Assembly (NCBI GenBank): GCA_001788795.1
Contig: MFXH01000016.1
Coordinates: 1 to 64,000, forward strand
Direction of reading: 5' to 3'
Length of the DNA stretch: 64,000 nt
From: Candidatus Peregrinibacteria bacterium RIFOXYA2_FULL_41_18
GTDB taxonomy: Bacteria > Patescibacteriota > Gracilibacteria > UBA1369 > UBA12470
Made by a program: the position numbers and the translations under genes. Position 1 is the first letter of the stretch. Every line of letters begins with the position of its first letter. This document shows positions 32,482 through 40,721 of the stretch, in pieces. The notes below the pieces were generated by a model. It saw only the letters and a list, made by a program, of their open reading frames with translations, was not told the origin of the DNA and did not search any database.

Positions 32482-32543
32482 GCGCATGGGAAGCAAAGCG
32501 TTCCCTTGCGCCATATTATCAAGTTTGTTTTGCGTAAGCAAAA
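32482..32543 (+). repeat. Paired-hairpin intergenic element, copy D
   Basis: Hairpin 1 (GCGCA...TGCGC, 32482-32511, with inner GGGAA/TTCCC) is followed by the core CATATTATCAAG and hairpin 2 TTTTGC-GTAA-GCAAAA (32528-32543). It fills the ribH-ribE gap and extends 25 nt into ribE, encoding its last residues and stop. Confidence 0.75.
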
Positions 32544-33112
32544 CTCCTCTCATACTTAGTCTGACCTGCTTGAGCTTCCAGCAACCTATTCAAATACCTG
32601 GCGATCATATCAACCTCAACATTAACTTTATCATTTTTCGCAACTTCGCCCAAATTGGTATTTTTTAGAGTAAAACTAACCAGCGAAACCTCGAAATAAT
32701 CTTCTCCTAGTGCGCTAATCGTAAGGCTAACTCCATTAATGGCAACCGAACCTTTTATTGCAAAAAACTTGCTGTATTCAAGTGGGAATCGAACCCTTAA
32801 AACACCTTTGTTAAGACTTAATACTTCCGCCACGAAATCAACATGCCCAGAAACAAAATGCCCATCGATTTTGCCATTAGCCGCAACTGCAGGTTCAAGA
32901 TTAACCTTCACGCCTTTTTTAAGTAGCCTCAAATTAGTTCTTTTCAAGGTCTCTTCCATAACATCAAAACTAGAATCATTCTTTACAGTCAAACAAACAC
33001 CATTAACGGCCAAACTATCTCCGGCACTCAAAACGATCTTATGAGAAATTCTGACTGTACCTGCGGCAAAACTATCAACAACCCCAACTTCTCTTATAAT
33101 TCCGGTAAACAT
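32519..33112 (-). CDS. ribE: Riboflavin synthase, alpha chain
   Basis: 197 residues, two lumazine-binding barrels. The first starts MFTGIIREVG, with AVNGVCLTV and DVMEETLKRTNL; the second has GHFVSGHVD, AINGVSLTIS and LKNTNLGEV. It dismutates two lumazines to riboflavin. The C-terminal RSFAYAKQT is encoded by hairpin 2 of repeat element D. The order ribE-ribH-pgk on the reverse strand suggests an operon; ribA/B and ribD are not seen. Confidence 0.95.
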   Translation of the reverse strand: MFTGIIREVGVVDSFAAGTVRISHKIVLSAGDSLAVNGVCLTVKNDSSFDVMEETLKRTNLRLLKKGVKVNLEPAVAANGKIDGHFVSGHVDFVAEVLSLNKGVLRVRFPLEYSKFFAIKGSVAINGVSLTISALGEDYFEVSLVSFTLKNTNLGEVAKNDKVNVEVDMIARYLNRLLEAQAGQTKYERSFAYAKQT

Positions 33113-33114
33113 AT

Positions 33115-33459
33115 TTAATTCTTTTTCTTAATAAGACCCGCCAAATACGCAACAACAGCATTTTTCATATCGTCACCCTCTCGAAATTTCATTTTTTCTA
33201 TAGGGATTCCTTCTTTTACAACTCTAAGAGAGGCCTGCTTTACATCATATTCCCATTGCTTCTTCGGATCGTTCGGAAACTGAACCTTGCGATTATCCGC
33301 AAGTGGCCACCAAGTCTTCTTAACAGGAGATAGACTCTCTACATCAACTTCATCCATATCAAGCAAATCCATAACATATCGTCTGGTTTCACTAGTATCT
33401 ATCGGCAAGCCGTCAAGCACAGCCTTGCACATCGCATCATGAAAGTTTTTTTCGAGCAT
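33115..33459 (-). CDS. Hypothetical protein
   Basis: 114 residues, unrecognised, soluble. It has a helical N-terminus (FHDAMCKAVLDGLPIDTSET), a central SPVKKTWWPLADNRKVQFP and a helical end (MKNAVVAYLAGLIKKKN). Its stop is 2 nt before the ribE ATG, so it leads the ribE-ribH-pgk transcript. Confidence 0.55.
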   Translation of the reverse strand: MLEKNFHDAMCKAVLDGLPIDTSETRRYVMDLLDMDEVDVESLSPVKKTWWPLADNRKVQFPNDPKKQWEYDVKQASLRVVKEGIPIEKMKFREGDDMKNAVVAYLAGLIKKKN

Positions 33460-33525
33460 GGGATAAAATTAAATCGAGAGAATCATAGCATAATTTAAAG
33501 CTTTATTGTACTTGAACGACCTTCA

Positions 33526-33568
33526 GGCCGGAACGGCCCATATTATAGGCATATTTGCGTATGCAAAT
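33526..33568 (+). repeat. Paired-hairpin intergenic element, copy E
   Basis: Hairpin 1 GGCCG-GAA-CGGCC (33526-33538), core CATATTATAGGC, hairpin 2 ATTTGC-GTAT-GCAAAT (33553-33568). It lies between the divergent genes at 33459 and 33681. Confidence 0.75.
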
Positions 33569-33680
33569 TCCTTTTGATTCTGATCACGGGAGTGAAAGTG
33601 CAATAAAGCGCGCTTTTCCACTTTTTTTTAATGTCCGCATGTTAAAACGGGTAAGCTTTTATATTTTAACCCAACAAAAA

Positions 33681-34049
33681 ATGCAGTACCTAAACAAAGT
33701 CATGCTGCTTGGGCACCTCGCGAGCGATCCCGAGAGTAAAAAAACGGAAAACAACCACACTCTCACCAAGTTTTCCGTAGCAACAAACAAATCTTTTACA
33801 AACCAAAACGGTGAGAAAGAAGACCGCGCTCAATTCCACAGAATTGTCGCGTGGAGAGGACTGGGTGACATATGCGCCAAACATCTTACGAAAGGAAGCC
33901 TAGTGCTTGTCGAAGGAGAACTTACTTACAGAAACTATGAAGACAAAGAGGGTAAATCACACTTCATAACAGAGATAAACGCAAGCAAAGTCATTTTCTT
34001 GAAAATCAAGAAAAACGAAATAGAAATGACATCTGCGGAAGCCGAATAG
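33681..34049 (+). CDS. ssb: Single-stranded DNA-binding protein
   Basis: 122 residues from the ATG at 33681; codons in frame before it translate repeat E and spacer. It is one OB fold: YLNKVMLLGHLASDPESK, TKFSVATNKSF, AQFHRIVAWRGLGDICAKHL and KGSLVLVEGELTYRNYED. Most SSBs run to 140-180 residues and end in an acidic DDDIPF tip that recruits repair partners; this one stops at EMTSAEAE without it. It may be a secondary SSB, or the interaction tip has been lost. A dyad GTTAAAA/TTTTAAC (33641-33670) surrounds a TATATT box upstream. Confidence 0.92.
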   Translation: MQYLNKVMLLGHLASDPESKKTENNHTLTKFSVATNKSFTNQNGEKEDRAQFHRIVAWRGLGDICAKHLTKGSLVLVEGELTYRNYEDKEGKSHFITEINASKVIFLKIKKNEIEMTSAEAE

Positions 34050-34083
34050 CTGAAAACAGCAAATTTAACATATACAGGTAGGG

Positions 34084-34119
34084 GTAAAGGTCACCTCCAT
34101 ATTGGGTGGTGACTTTTAC
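34084..34119 (+). terminator. Strong 12-bp hairpin after ssb
   Basis: GTAAAGGTCACC (34084-34095) pairs with GGTGACTTTTAC (34108-34119), with one G-T pair and a 12-nt loop. There is no T-run, so it may be a terminator, an mRNA 3' stabiliser or a regulatory hairpin next to the promoter at 34131. Confidence 0.5.
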
Positions 34120-34130
34120 TGTAAACTGTC

Positions 34131-34136
34131 TATAAT
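34131..34136 (+). promoter_or_regulatory. -10 box of the glycosyltransferase gene
   Basis: TATAAT ending 7 nt before the ATG at 34144, predicting a leaderless or near-leaderless mRNA. Confidence 0.55.
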
Positions 34137-34143
34137 ACTCTCG

Positions 34144-35073
34144 ATGCAAACGCCGTTTTTTACAGTAATAATTCCAACCTTCAATCGAGCAGAGATTTTG
34201 GATCGAAATCTCGAGGCTTTAAACAAGCAGACAATTCCTCAATCCGAAATTCAAATCATAGTAGTAAATGACGGAGGGAATGACAAAACGGATGAAGTAA
34301 CCAGTAAATGGTCTAAGATTTTCAAAAATCTCAAATACATAAAGCAGCAAAACCTCGGCCAAGGCATCGCACGAAATAACGCACTCAAATACGCAGAAGG
34401 CGAGTTAATTTTGTTTATCGGCGACGACATAATTCTTGAAGAAAACGCCTTGGAGGAACACAGAAAAATACACGAAAAACACCCTGAATTAAACGTAGCA
34501 GTACTCGGCTTCACAACATGGCATCCGGAAATAAAAGTGACACCTTTCATGAAATGGCTTACCGAAGGACGAAAAGGTGGCCCTCAATTCGCATACGACA
34601 TGTTAGAAAACAAAAAAACCGCAGACTATAGATTTTTTTACACATCAAACCTTTCTCTTAAAAAATCCATACTGGTCAAACACCAATTCGATCCGGACTT
34701 CAAGAACTACGGATGGGAAGATATCGAACTCGGCTATCGTCTGACAAAAAAAGAAAATTTAAAAATCTACTACAACAAGTCCGCAATAGGATATCATTAT
34801 CACGAAATAGACGAATCAAGTCTTGAGCATCGAATGATTTCGATAGGGAAATCGGCCAAGATTTTTCAAAAAAAACACCCAGAACTGAAAATCCTGCCTT
34901 CACAATATAAGAAAATAATCTTTCAAGTAATAACATCAACTCCATTCCTAACATTTGTAAAAATTGTAAACAAAAATTTTTACTACTACTGTCTTTCCAA
35001 GAAATTCTTCCTAAAAGGCATTGAATCTTCCTCTTCTATTACTCCTCATGGTATAATCACCCTCGAAAAATAA
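34144..35073 (+). CDS. Family 2 glycosyltransferase
   Basis: 309 residues from ATG 34144. A GT-A fold begins TPFFTVIIPTFNRAEILDRN, with IIVVNDGGNDKT, GQGIARNNALKYAEGELILF, the metal-binding GDDI (DxD equivalent), and a GWEDIELGYRL acceptor loop. It transfers a sugar from a nucleotide donor, probably in envelope glycan synthesis given the nearby O-antigen-ligase-like gene. Codons in frame before 34144 start inside the promoter region and are not used. Confidence 0.9.
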   Translation: MQTPFFTVIIPTFNRAEILDRNLEALNKQTIPQSEIQIIVVNDGGNDKTDEVTSKWSKIFKNLKYIKQQNLGQGIARNNALKYAEGELILFIGDDIILEENALEEHRKIHEKHPELNVAVLGFTTWHPEIKVTPFMKWLTEGRKGGPQFAYDMLENKKTADYRFFYTSNLSLKKSILVKHQFDPDFKNYGWEDIELGYRLTKKENLKIYYNKSAIGYHYHEIDESSLEHRMISIGKSAKIFQKKHPELKILPSQYKKIIFQVITSTPFLTFVKIVNKNFYYYCLSKKFFLKGIESSSSITPHGIITLEK

Positions 35074-35084
35074 ACAAAATAAAA

Positions 35085-36512
35085 ATGAAAAAACACATAG
35101 CAATTCTCATGCTGACAACACTCATGGTGCCAACCGTAAGCGGTTGTCTCAAGAAAACAACAACCTCAACAACAAGCACTACGAACGTAGAACTGACTAT
35201 GTACGGACTTTTTGACGACTCAGATGTATTTCAACCTCTAATTCAAGAATACGAAAGCACTCATAAAGGCGTGACAATCAACTACAAGCAATTTACAGAT
35301 CCCAGCGAATATCTCGACTTGGTGGTTAACGAACTTGCAGAAGGGGAAGGCCCAGATATTTTTGCAATGCATAACAGCTGGATTTACGAGCACTTCAAAA
35401 AAATAAACCCGATGGACGCAAGCCTTATGACCGCTCAAGAACTTGAAGAGACTTTTGTCCAAACGGTTTCTGATGACTTCCTCCGAACATATACTGACGA
35501 AGAGGGTACGGCTGTGAGCGCAATATACGGATTACCGCTTTATGTGGACACGATTGCCCTATACTACAACCAAGACCAATTCGAAGACGCAATCCCTTCG
35601 CGAGGAACACCATCGACAACATGGGACGGCATAAAAGACGATGTATTCAAATTAACAAAAACCGATAATAGTTTCGAAAGATTCGAACAGGCTGGTATAG
35701 CAATGGGCAGGTCGGATAACATATCGAGATTCTTAGACATTTTATATACGCTATTCCTTCAATACGACACTCAATTCTACGACGACAATTATACGATGTC
35801 GACAATAACCTCAACCGAAGTTTCAACGACAGACGGAGTTATGGCTCCCGGAAAAGAGGCACTGGATCTCTATACTTCTTTTGGAATACCTAGCAATAAA
35901 AACTATTGCTGGAACGAATACATATCAGACTCCGAAAGCGCAGAACAAGAGATGATGTCATTCATAGAAGGAAAAGCATCTATGATTCTCGGCTACTCAT
36001 ATCTATATGAACAACTTACGAATTTAATATCAACCGAGAGCAAAAAAGGAACAAAAACGATAGACGCGGACTCTATTAAAATAGCGGAAGTTCCACAAGT
36101 TTATGACCCTGAAACAAGTACAGAAAAAAGAGATGTATACGCAAGTTATTTTGCATATACGGTATCAAGAACATCTGAAAATCCGGATGAAGCTTGGGAA
36201 TTCTTGAAGTTCTTAACATCAGCAGAAAGCGAACAATATTATTTTGATCAAACACATAGGCCATCTTCAAGAAGAGATCTCCTTGAGGAACAAGCAAAAG
36301 ATCCGATATATGGAGTTTTTGCAGAACAGGTTGGCTTCGCAGAAACAATACCAATAGCCGATGCTGAAAAATATGAAGAGATCTTCAAGGAAGCTATTGA
36401 ATCAGTCTTATCGACTGTAAAGGTTGATACGGCACTAAACACAGCTGAAGAACAAATTAACGCAATAATGCCAGAAGATGGTCTTTTCCCCAACATTCTC
36501 ACAGAAGATTGA
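35085..36512 (+). CDS. Sugar ABC transporter substrate-binding lipoprotein (family 1)
   Basis: 475 residues. A lipoprotein signal (first 20, lipobox VSGC) is followed by a Ser/Thr linker and a family 1 solute-binding fold: LTMYGLFDDSDVFQPLIQEY, GEGPDIFAMHNSWIYEHF, IYGLPLYVDTIALYYNQDQF, MILGYSYLYEQL and NPDEAWEFLKFLTSAESEQY. It binds an oligosaccharide or polyol outside the membrane. No permease genes are adjacent. A TGGTATAAT box lies 30 nt before the ATG. The stop is TGA, and the next gene starts 35 nt before it. Confidence 0.92.
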   Translation: MKKHIAILMLTTLMVPTVSGCLKKTTTSTTSTTNVELTMYGLFDDSDVFQPLIQEYESTHKGVTINYKQFTDPSEYLDLVVNELAEGEGPDIFAMHNSWIYEHFKKINPMDASLMTAQELEETFVQTVSDDFLRTYTDEEGTAVSAIYGLPLYVDTIALYYNQDQFEDAIPSRGTPSTTWDGIKDDVFKLTKTDNSFERFEQAGIAMGRSDNISRFLDILYTLFLQYDTQFYDDNYTMSTITSTEVSTTDGVMAPGKEALDLYTSFGIPSNKNYCWNEYISDSESAEQEMMSFIEGKASMILGYSYLYEQLTNLISTESKKGTKTIDADSIKIAEVPQVYDPETSTEKRDVYASYFAYTVSRTSENPDEAWEFLKFLTSAESEQYYFDQTHRPSSRRDLLEEQAKDPIYGVFAEQVGFAETIPIADAEKYEEIFKEAIESVLSTVKVDTALNTAEEQINAIMPEDGLFPNILTED

Positions 36513-37722
36513 TAATATAAAAGTTGCCAAACTGCTGTTTTACGGAGCGATCTTTCTTTTGCCATTTCAGATCTCAACAATAATATTCCAACCGGATATT
36601 TATTTGAGCGGTCAGGCAAATCAATTCAACAACGCAACACTCTATCTGACAGATATTCTAGTCATTTTAAGCGCCATTTTTTTCTTCCCGAAAAAATCCA
36701 AAAAAGAATTATCAATAGGGGATAAACGGATAACAATCGTACTCGCAACAATCGCAGTAATAATACTCGCGTTAAATTTTTCAAACGATATTTTTCCCAT
36801 GCATTGGATGTTGTTCAGAATTCTTATCTTCGCAATAATCTACCTTCTCTTAATAAATAAAATAGCTACACAGGATAGCCTAACAAAAGTATTAATACTT
36901 GCAGGAACGTTCCAATCAATAATTGCAATAATGCAATTCGGAGAGCAGAAGAGTATCGGCCTAAGCTTCCTCGGAGAACCGAATCTCGAAGCCAGCAATA
37001 TAGCAAAAATAGACGTAAATGATAGTAAGATAATAAGAAGTTACGGAACAATGCCTCATCCAAATATTCTAGCCGGATTTCTAACTATATCGGTAATACT
37101 AGGCATGAAATTCAAGAAATGGATGCCACTTATAGGGCTCTGCATAGTTGGGATCATACTTACATTCTCAAGATCAGCCATGGTTGCAATAGCGATATGC
37201 ATGCTGTTATTTACAATAGCAAACATCAGACAGTTAAAAAAATATTACATATATGCATTGATCGGAGTAATCGCTGTAAGTATTGCAGTTTTCTTCACAT
37301 ATCCATCACTCAAATCACACATATTTAGTACTTATGAAATAAATGAGCGATTAGAATCGATTCCAATAGCAATATCAATGATTGAAGGAAACCTGCTGGG
37401 CGTAGGATGGCAAAATTCATCAAATTTGATGCAGCAATATACGGAAGAAAAAATAAAACCATGGGACTATCAGCCAATACACAATATATACCTTCTTATA
37501 ACCGCAGAATTGGGGATCTTCGGCATAGCCTTAGTACTATTTTTGATATTTTATTCTATTACTAGCGGAAAAGACCCAACAATAAAATACGCACTCATAG
37601 CACTATGCATAATAGGACTATTCGACCATTACTTATACACTCTTTATCAAGGACAAGTAATCGCAATAATAATTATCTCTATTCAACAACTTGAGAGGAA
37701 AACCTACCATTCCCAGCAATGA
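36478..37722 (+). CDS. O-antigen ligase (Wzy/WaaL-like) family membrane protein
   Basis: 414 residues with about ten to twelve membrane helices. The Wzy_C region reads GTMPHPNILAGFL, then IILTFSRSAMVAIAI, and the large periplasmic-type loop ends in PIHNIYLLITAELG, the usual ligase/polymerase signature. It probably polymerises or ligates a lipid-linked glycan on the outer face of the membrane, in line with the GT2 gene two genes upstream. The chosen ATG overlaps the lipoprotein gene by 35 nt; a TTG at 36509 is an alternative. The 3' end overlaps fmt (convergent) by 44 nt. Confidence 0.85.
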   Translation: MVFSPTFSQKIDNIKVAKLLFYGAIFLLPFQISTIIFQPDIYLSGQANQFNNATLYLTDILVILSAIFFFPKKSKKELSIGDKRITIVLATIAVIILALNFSNDIFPMHWMLFRILIFAIIYLLLINKIATQDSLTKVLILAGTFQSIIAIMQFGEQKSIGLSFLGEPNLEASNIAKIDVNDSKIIRSYGTMPHPNILAGFLTISVILGMKFKKWMPLIGLCIVGIILTFSRSAMVAIAICMLLFTIANIRQLKKYYIYALIGVIAVSIAVFFTYPSLKSHIFSTYEINERLESIPIAISMIEGNLLGVGWQNSSNLMQQYTEEKIKPWDYQPIHNIYLLITAELGIFGIALVLFLIFYSITSGKDPTIKYALIALCIIGLFDHYLYTLYQGQVIAIIIISIQQLERKTYHSQQ

Positions 37723-38614
37723 AAGATTTTGCATCCATCTCCTTTTTTCCCTCAAGCTGCAACCTGCGAATCTCCAATACTCCATTTTTCGACTGAATAT
37801 AGATTTTATTATTATCAAACTTAACCTCACCTGCTTTACCAAAATCAGACAAAGAGCATTTTGAAATTTCATGCAATATAAGACGCTTACCGGAAATACG
37901 AGTAAAAATACCGGGCCATCTGTAAAAAGCGCGATATCTTCGGATGATCTCATCGGAATCCATATTGGCAAAAGAAATTTCTCCACTCGCACGATCTATT
38001 TTCTTACAATAAGTCGCATCAGAATCTTTTTGAACCATAGGCTGCTTAAAAGCGCCGAAGTTGATAATAGCATCTATGATTAACTCTGCTCCGACACGAG
38101 CCAATTCTTCACTCAAAGAAATTGCATTTTTATCTCCAATAATTACCTCTCGTACGGTATAGACAGGCCCATTATCCATCTTCTGGCGCACACCCATTAC
38201 GGACACTCCTGTCTTCTCGCATCCATCCAGAATAGCAGATTGGATAGGGGAGGCACCTCTATATTTAGGCAACAAAGATGCATGCAAATTCAGAATCTCT
38301 TTTTTCGCCAAAGAGAGCCATTTATCCTTAAGTATTTGTCCATATGCAACAACGATAATAAAATCGGGGTCAACCGCCTTAACCATATCTACAACATTAT
38401 CACTATTAACATTATCAGGTTGAACTATGGTGACATTGGACTGTTGAGCTATCACTTTTATTGGAGGAGGCGTCATAACGGCATTCCTGCCAACCGGTTT
38501 ATCGGGTTGAGTTACGACAAAAGATACCTCTATTGACGGATGCTCCAATAGCAACTTCAAAGAAGGGATTGCAAACTCCGGAGTACCTAGAAAAACTATT
38601 TTTATTTTATTCAT
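37679..38614 (-). CDS. fmt: Methionyl-tRNA formyltransferase
   Basis: 311 residues. It formylates initiator Met-tRNA. Signatures: KIVFLGTPEFAIPSLKLL, VVTQPDKPVGR, DFIIVVAYGQIL, the catalytic loop LNLHASLLPKYRGASPIQSA and TGVSVMGVRQKMDNGPV. The C-terminal OB-like domain follows (YRAFYRWPGIFTRI). Its own promoter reaches 6 nt from the ATG. Confidence 0.96.
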   Translation of the reverse strand: MNKIKIVFLGTPEFAIPSLKLLLEHPSIEVSFVVTQPDKPVGRNAVMTPPPIKVIAQQSNVTIVQPDNVNSDNVVDMVKAVDPDFIIVVAYGQILKDKWLSLAKKEILNLHASLLPKYRGASPIQSAILDGCEKTGVSVMGVRQKMDNGPVYTVREVIIGDKNAISLSEELARVGAELIIDAIINFGAFKQPMVQKDSDATYCKKIDRASGEISFANMDSDEIIRRYRAFYRWPGIFTRISGKRLILHEISKCSLSDFGKAGEVKFDNNKIYIQSKNGVLEIRRLQLEGKKEMDAKSFIAGNGRFSSQVVE

Positions 38615-38620
38615 ACTTTG

Positions 38621-38650
38621 ATTTTAACATTAATACCAATTCGCAATCAA
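38621..38650 (-). promoter_or_regulatory. fmt promoter
   Basis: Reverse strand TTGATT (38645-38650), 18-nt spacer, TAAAAT (38621-38626), 6 nt before the ATG at 38614; predicted leaderless. Confidence 0.6.
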
Positions 38651-38707
38651 AACATTGCGCATTGTTATTAATTTGGTAAATTAAAAAACAGATAATAAAA
38701 ATAAAAC

Positions 38708-39697
38708 ATGATAAGAAATATTTTCGCTTCGATTATATTGCTGTTTATATTATTGATCACTCCGTTATTAAGCATGCTTTGTGCAGCATTCGAAACGTAT
38801 TTGAATCCGGATTTTTATCAAAAAGAAGAAGTCCTAGAAGAGACATATGACGCAGCAATATCTTATGGCAGCGCAATATTGCAAACATATATCGCTCAAA
38901 GCGGAAATCCTGATCTTTTCACAGAAAATGAAATAAAAGAACAGCTGGAGAAACTAATTACGCTTGAAACTTTTTCAGATATTAACAAGGATTTATTCTC
39001 TCAGATAAGCCAATCCCCGTTGCCGGACCAAATCATCGTGGATTTAACTAAGATCAAGGAAACACTACCGGAAGCAATAAGAGAAGTGGCGAACGAATAT
39101 GTTGAGAAACTGGAACCATGCACGGAAGAAGAACTTATGAATATCTCAACAGGCATACAGACAGTACCGACATGTATTCCCGAAGGTATATCGAAAGAAG
39201 AAATTACAAATTCTATCGCTGGGATAGAATCATCAGATACATATAAAAACATACCTCCTCAATTAAGTTTCGATTTAAGCACTTTGCCGGCACAACCGAA
39301 AATGCTTATCGAATTTATGATCCAAAAAAACAACCTAATAAGAGCAATATTAATAGCGCTTTTCGTAATTCCAACGTTACTAATGGGTCTTATAATATTT
39401 AAACCATTTAAAAGCGTATTGCGATGGATAGGGAATGCATTTTTCTGGGGAGGATTGCCATTGCTATTCATGAATATGACAATAGACGGAACTGTAAAGG
39501 TTGTAACAACCAACATAGCAGCTCAAAACCCGAACATTGACTTAACGCAATACGAACAAACTACTCAATTCATAACAACAATTATAAAATTCCTTACAGG
39601 CAATATGGTTTTTCATGGAATAGTAATGGTAAGCATAGGCGTTGCACTATTTATCCTTAGCCTATTAATATCAAGAAAAAATGATGACATTAAATGA
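38708..39697 (+). CDS. Membrane protein with large extracytoplasmic region
   Basis: 329 residues, unrecognised. An N-terminal helix (ASIILLFILLITPLLSMLC) is followed by about 190 mostly helical, acidic extracytoplasmic residues with two cysteines (LEPCTEEEL and VPTCIPEG) that could form a disulfide. Three C-terminal helices follow (ILIALFVIPTLLMGLIIF, IGNAFFWGGLPLLFMNM, VFHGIVMVSIGVALFILSLL). It overlaps the uracil-DNA glycosylase gene by 17 nt. Confidence 0.6.
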   Translation: MIRNIFASIILLFILLITPLLSMLCAAFETYLNPDFYQKEEVLEETYDAAISYGSAILQTYIAQSGNPDLFTENEIKEQLEKLITLETFSDINKDLFSQISQSPLPDQIIVDLTKIKETLPEAIREVANEYVEKLEPCTEEELMNISTGIQTVPTCIPEGISKEEITNSIAGIESSDTYKNIPPQLSFDLSTLPAQPKMLIEFMIQKNNLIRAILIALFVIPTLLMGLIIFKPFKSVLRWIGNAFFWGGLPLLFMNMTIDGTVKVVTTNIAAQNPNIDLTQYEQTTQFITTIIKFLTGNMVFHGIVMVSIGVALFILSLLISRKNDDIK

Positions 39698-40271
39698 AAT
39701 TGAGAACACATGTAGAAATTGCAAAAAATGCATACTTTGGGAAGGCAGAACTAATTCAGTTCCGGGAGAGGGTAGTCCTCGTGCGGAAATCATGTTTATC
39801 GGCGAAGGCCCAGGAAAAGATGAGGATGCTCAAGGGAAACCTTTTGTTGGTGCGGCAGGAAAATTTTTAAATCAAATCATCGAAAGCATAGGTCTTAAAC
39901 GTGAAGATGTATTCATCGCCAATGTTGTAAAATGCAGACCTCCAAACAACAGAGACCCAGAACCAGAAGAAATACAAGCTTGCTGGCCATATCTAGAAGA
40001 ACAAGTAAGAATAATCAAACCACAACTGATTATAACTCTTGGAAGACACTCAATGGGAAGGTTCCTTCCGGGCTTGAAAATATCTGAAGCTCATGGCAAG
40101 CCAAAAAGATACAAAGGTATAGATGGAGGTAAGCAAGTTTATTATCCTATGTATCATCCGGCTGTAGCGCTATACAACGGCTCATATAGAAAAGTTCTGT
40201 TGGAAGATGCAAGCCGAATCCCAAAACTTTTAAAAAAAATTAAAGAAGAAAATCTAAATGAACGAAGCTGA
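39681..40271 (+). CDS. Uracil-DNA glycosylase, family 4
   Basis: 196 residues. It removes uracil from DNA. Four Fe-S cysteines in family spacing: CRNCKKC near the N-terminus, then VVKCRPPNNRDPEPEEIQAC. Active site GEGPGKDEDAQGKPFVGAAG and the C-terminal YPMYHPAVALYNGS motif. It starts with two consecutive ATGs inside the upstream membrane-protein gene and overlaps the next gene by 14 nt. Confidence 0.95.
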   Translation: MMTLNEIENTCRNCKKCILWEGRTNSVPGEGSPRAEIMFIGEGPGKDEDAQGKPFVGAAGKFLNQIIESIGLKREDVFIANVVKCRPPNNRDPEPEEIQACWPYLEEQVRIIKPQLIITLGRHSMGRFLPGLKISEAHGKPKRYKGIDGGKQVYYPMYHPAVALYNGSYRKVLLEDASRIPKLLKKIKEENLNERS

Positions 40272-40659
40272 ACCAATTCCTTTCAACCCCGAGAAGAGAT
40301 ATCTGAAACCACTAATAACAGCAGGTGCAATAAGCTGGGCGGGATTTACCGTGGTATTAACAAAACTTGATCCATATGAATCAACAGGGCTAGCTCTAGC
40401 GCTTTTTTTCTTAAGCTTGCTTATCGCGCTAACATGCACATTTACAGTAACAGGATTCTATCTTCGCAAATGGATTACATCAAACGAAGTTGGAATAAGC
40501 TATGTGAACACATCAATCAGACAAGGACTGCTTTTGTCTCTTTGTACACTTATCTGCTTGGCATTCTTACTCCTTGGCGTGCTTACATGGTGGAACGGCC
40601 TCCTTGTTGTAACTGTAATAGTCCTGCTCGAATTCTATGTCACAAGCCGGAACTATTAA
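40258..40659 (+). CDS. Small four-helix membrane protein
   Basis: 133 residues, unrecognised. Four hydrophobic segments: LITAGAISWAGFTVVL, LALALFFLSLLIALTCTF, GLLLSLCTLICLAFLLLG and WWNGLLVVTVIVLLEFYV. It overlaps the glycosylase gene by 14 nt and ends the 38708-40659 transcript. Confidence 0.6.
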   Translation: MNEAEPIPFNPEKRYLKPLITAGAISWAGFTVVLTKLDPYESTGLALALFFLSLLIALTCTFTVTGFYLRKWITSNEVGISYVNTSIRQGLLLSLCTLICLAFLLLGVLTWWNGLLVVTVIVLLEFYVTSRNY

Positions 40660-40666
40660 CTAAATA

Positions 40667-40720
40667 ACTACGTCACTCCTGCCTACCGGCAGGCAGGTCC
40701 CATACTTCTTCTCCTTCCGC
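40667..40720. repeat. Ladder repeat with embedded CCTGCC/GGCAGG palindrome
   Basis: CTACGTCACT (family of 21537) is interrupted by CCTGCCTACCGGCAGGCAGG (40678-40697), then CATACTTCTTCTCCTTCCGC. The palindrome recurs at 60564 and is a type of short hairpin widespread in CPR genomes. It lies in the convergent gap before lepB. Confidence 0.75.
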
Positions 40721-40721
40721 C

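Noticed and set aside
33555..33680. In-frame N-terminal extension of ssb
   Set aside because: It starts at TTG inside repeat element E and precedes the normal SSB N-terminus.
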